Of a stretch of DNA of 64,000 nt, positions 63,547-64,000 are shown one piece after another (position 1 is the first letter of the stretch; the number at the start of each line of letters is the position of its first letter). Made by a program: the position numbers and the translations under genes. Source of the stretch: Methylonatrum sp040877625 (GTDB lineage: Bacteria; Pseudomonadota; Gammaproteobacteria; Nitrococcales; Aquisalimonadaceae). The notes under the pieces were generated by a model. It was not told the origin of the DNA. It saw nothing but the letters and a program-made list of their open reading frames with translations, and made no database searches. The stretch lies in assembly GCA_040877625.1 (NCBI GenBank), contig JBBDNK010000020.1, forward strand, positions 62,001 to 126,000, in the 5' to 3' direction.

Positions 63547-64000
63547 CCGCCTGCTCGATGTCGTGATCAACGGAGGCGGAGTGGTTGGTCTGGCGCTGGC
63601 CGCCGCCCTGGACGGCCATGGCCTGAAGGTGGCGGTGGTGGAGGCCCGCGAGCCACCTGCGTGGAACCCGGAACAGACTGACCTGCGCGTTTCCTCCATC
63701 ACCGGCGCGTCCCGTCGCCTGCTGATGCGGCTGGGTGTCTGGGACACGCTGGAGCACAGCCGTGTCAGCCCCTTCGACGCCATTCACGCCTGGGACGCGG
63801 GCGGCGGCCTGGTGCGCTTCAACGCAGCCGATATCGGTGAGCCGTGGCTCGGCCATATCGTCGAGAACGGCTTGCTGCAGCGAACCCTGTACGACCACGT
63901 GCGCAGCCGCTGCAGGCAGGTCACCCTGTTCTGTCCCGGCAGCATCCAGGCGGTGGATCTGACGCCTGCCGAGTTCGTACGTCTGCGGCTGGATGACGGC
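63539..64000 (+). CDS. ubiI: UbiI/VisC-type FAD-dependent ubiquinone hydroxylase (partial, runs off the right edge)
   Basis: 154 codons to the window end. DVVINGGGVVGLALAAALDG is the FAD dinucleotide fold, with DLRVSSITGASRRLLMRLGV and ENGLLQRTLYDHVRSRC following the UbiH/UbiI family. The second hydroxylase gene after ubiH is usually ubiI (C5 hydroxylation). C-terminal half not visible. Confidence 0.88.
   Translation, partial: MADRLLDVVINGGGVVGLALAAALDGHGLKVAVVEAREPPAWNPEQTDLRVSSITGASRRLLMRLGVWDTLEHSRVSPFDAIHAWDAGGGLVRFNAADIGEPWLGHIVENGLLQRTLYDHVRSRCRQVTLFCPGSIQAVDLTPAEFVRLRLDDG

Overview
The window reads as a high-GC gammaproteobacterial chromosome. Gene order and protein style suggest a purple-sulfur/Ectothiorhodospiraceae-like or pseudomonad-related lineage. 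The block RuvX-PyrR-PyrB-PyrC' / YqgE / TonB / GshB / PilGHIJK-ChpABC has the same order as in Pseudomonas aeruginosa. So does trpE..trpGDC - crp/vfr - OsmC - speD - coq7. The ubiI-ubiH-pepP-ygfB-TIGR02449-zapA-ssrS-fau block is standard for gammaproteobacteria. Genus assignment from sequence alone is not secure.

Layout. 1-6652, mostly minus strand: a chain of genes overlapping by 4 bases (yqgE, ruvX, pyrR, pyrB, non-catalytic pyrC', a degenerate PyrK/FNR-like gene), then tonB and gshB. 6893-19254, plus strand: a complete Chp chemosensory cluster of the type that controls type IV pilus twitching (pilG to chpC), including a 2101-residue hybrid kinase. 19288-25324: rsmE, bioA and the methionine/SAM cycle (metF, ahcY with an SAH riboswitch, metK). 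25325-29080: an accessory, decayed island holding an ORF broken by an in-frame TGA, an IS-like tandem repeat, a MarR regulator, remnants of a cytochrome P450 and an outer-membrane protein, a DUF1330-like gene and an RND-transporter remnant. 29081-33397: tkt, epd, pgk. 33637-37782: a lipoprotein, a porin, a LuxR-type regulator frameshifted by a 10-bp tandem duplication, and a CopD-like membrane protein. 37803-46929: rpe, gph, trpE, trpG, trpD, trpC, crp, osmC, speD, coq7 and a 2Fe-2S ferredoxin. 46948-50573: rplM-rpsI, tRNA-Gln(CTG), DUF2905, rpiA, ilvA. 50629-58351: tex, a beta-barrel protein, two Slp lipoproteins, an M23 endopeptidase, a Bax-type glucosaminidase and an EVE-domain protein. After a 100-N scaffold gap come fau, 6S RNA, zapA, a ZapB-like coiled coil, ygfB, pepP, ubiH and a ubiI that runs off the end.

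Most genes are housekeeping. The most unusual signal is a small palindromic element, about 38 bp, with ends TTAAGGAG / CTCCTTAA and the core ATCAGAGGCTCCTTAA. It occurs six times in 64 kb. It repeatedly lies exactly at gene boundaries, supplying stop codons (leftmost partial gene, chpC, bax) or a ribosome-binding-site-plus-ATG context (rsmE, and a short ORF coupled to ilvA). Two larger inverted repeats (36-bp arms at 20110-20229; nested arms at 33406-33621) fill convergent intergenic regions. Exact 55-bp duplicates on both sides of the N gap suggest an assembly overlap artefact rather than missing sequence.
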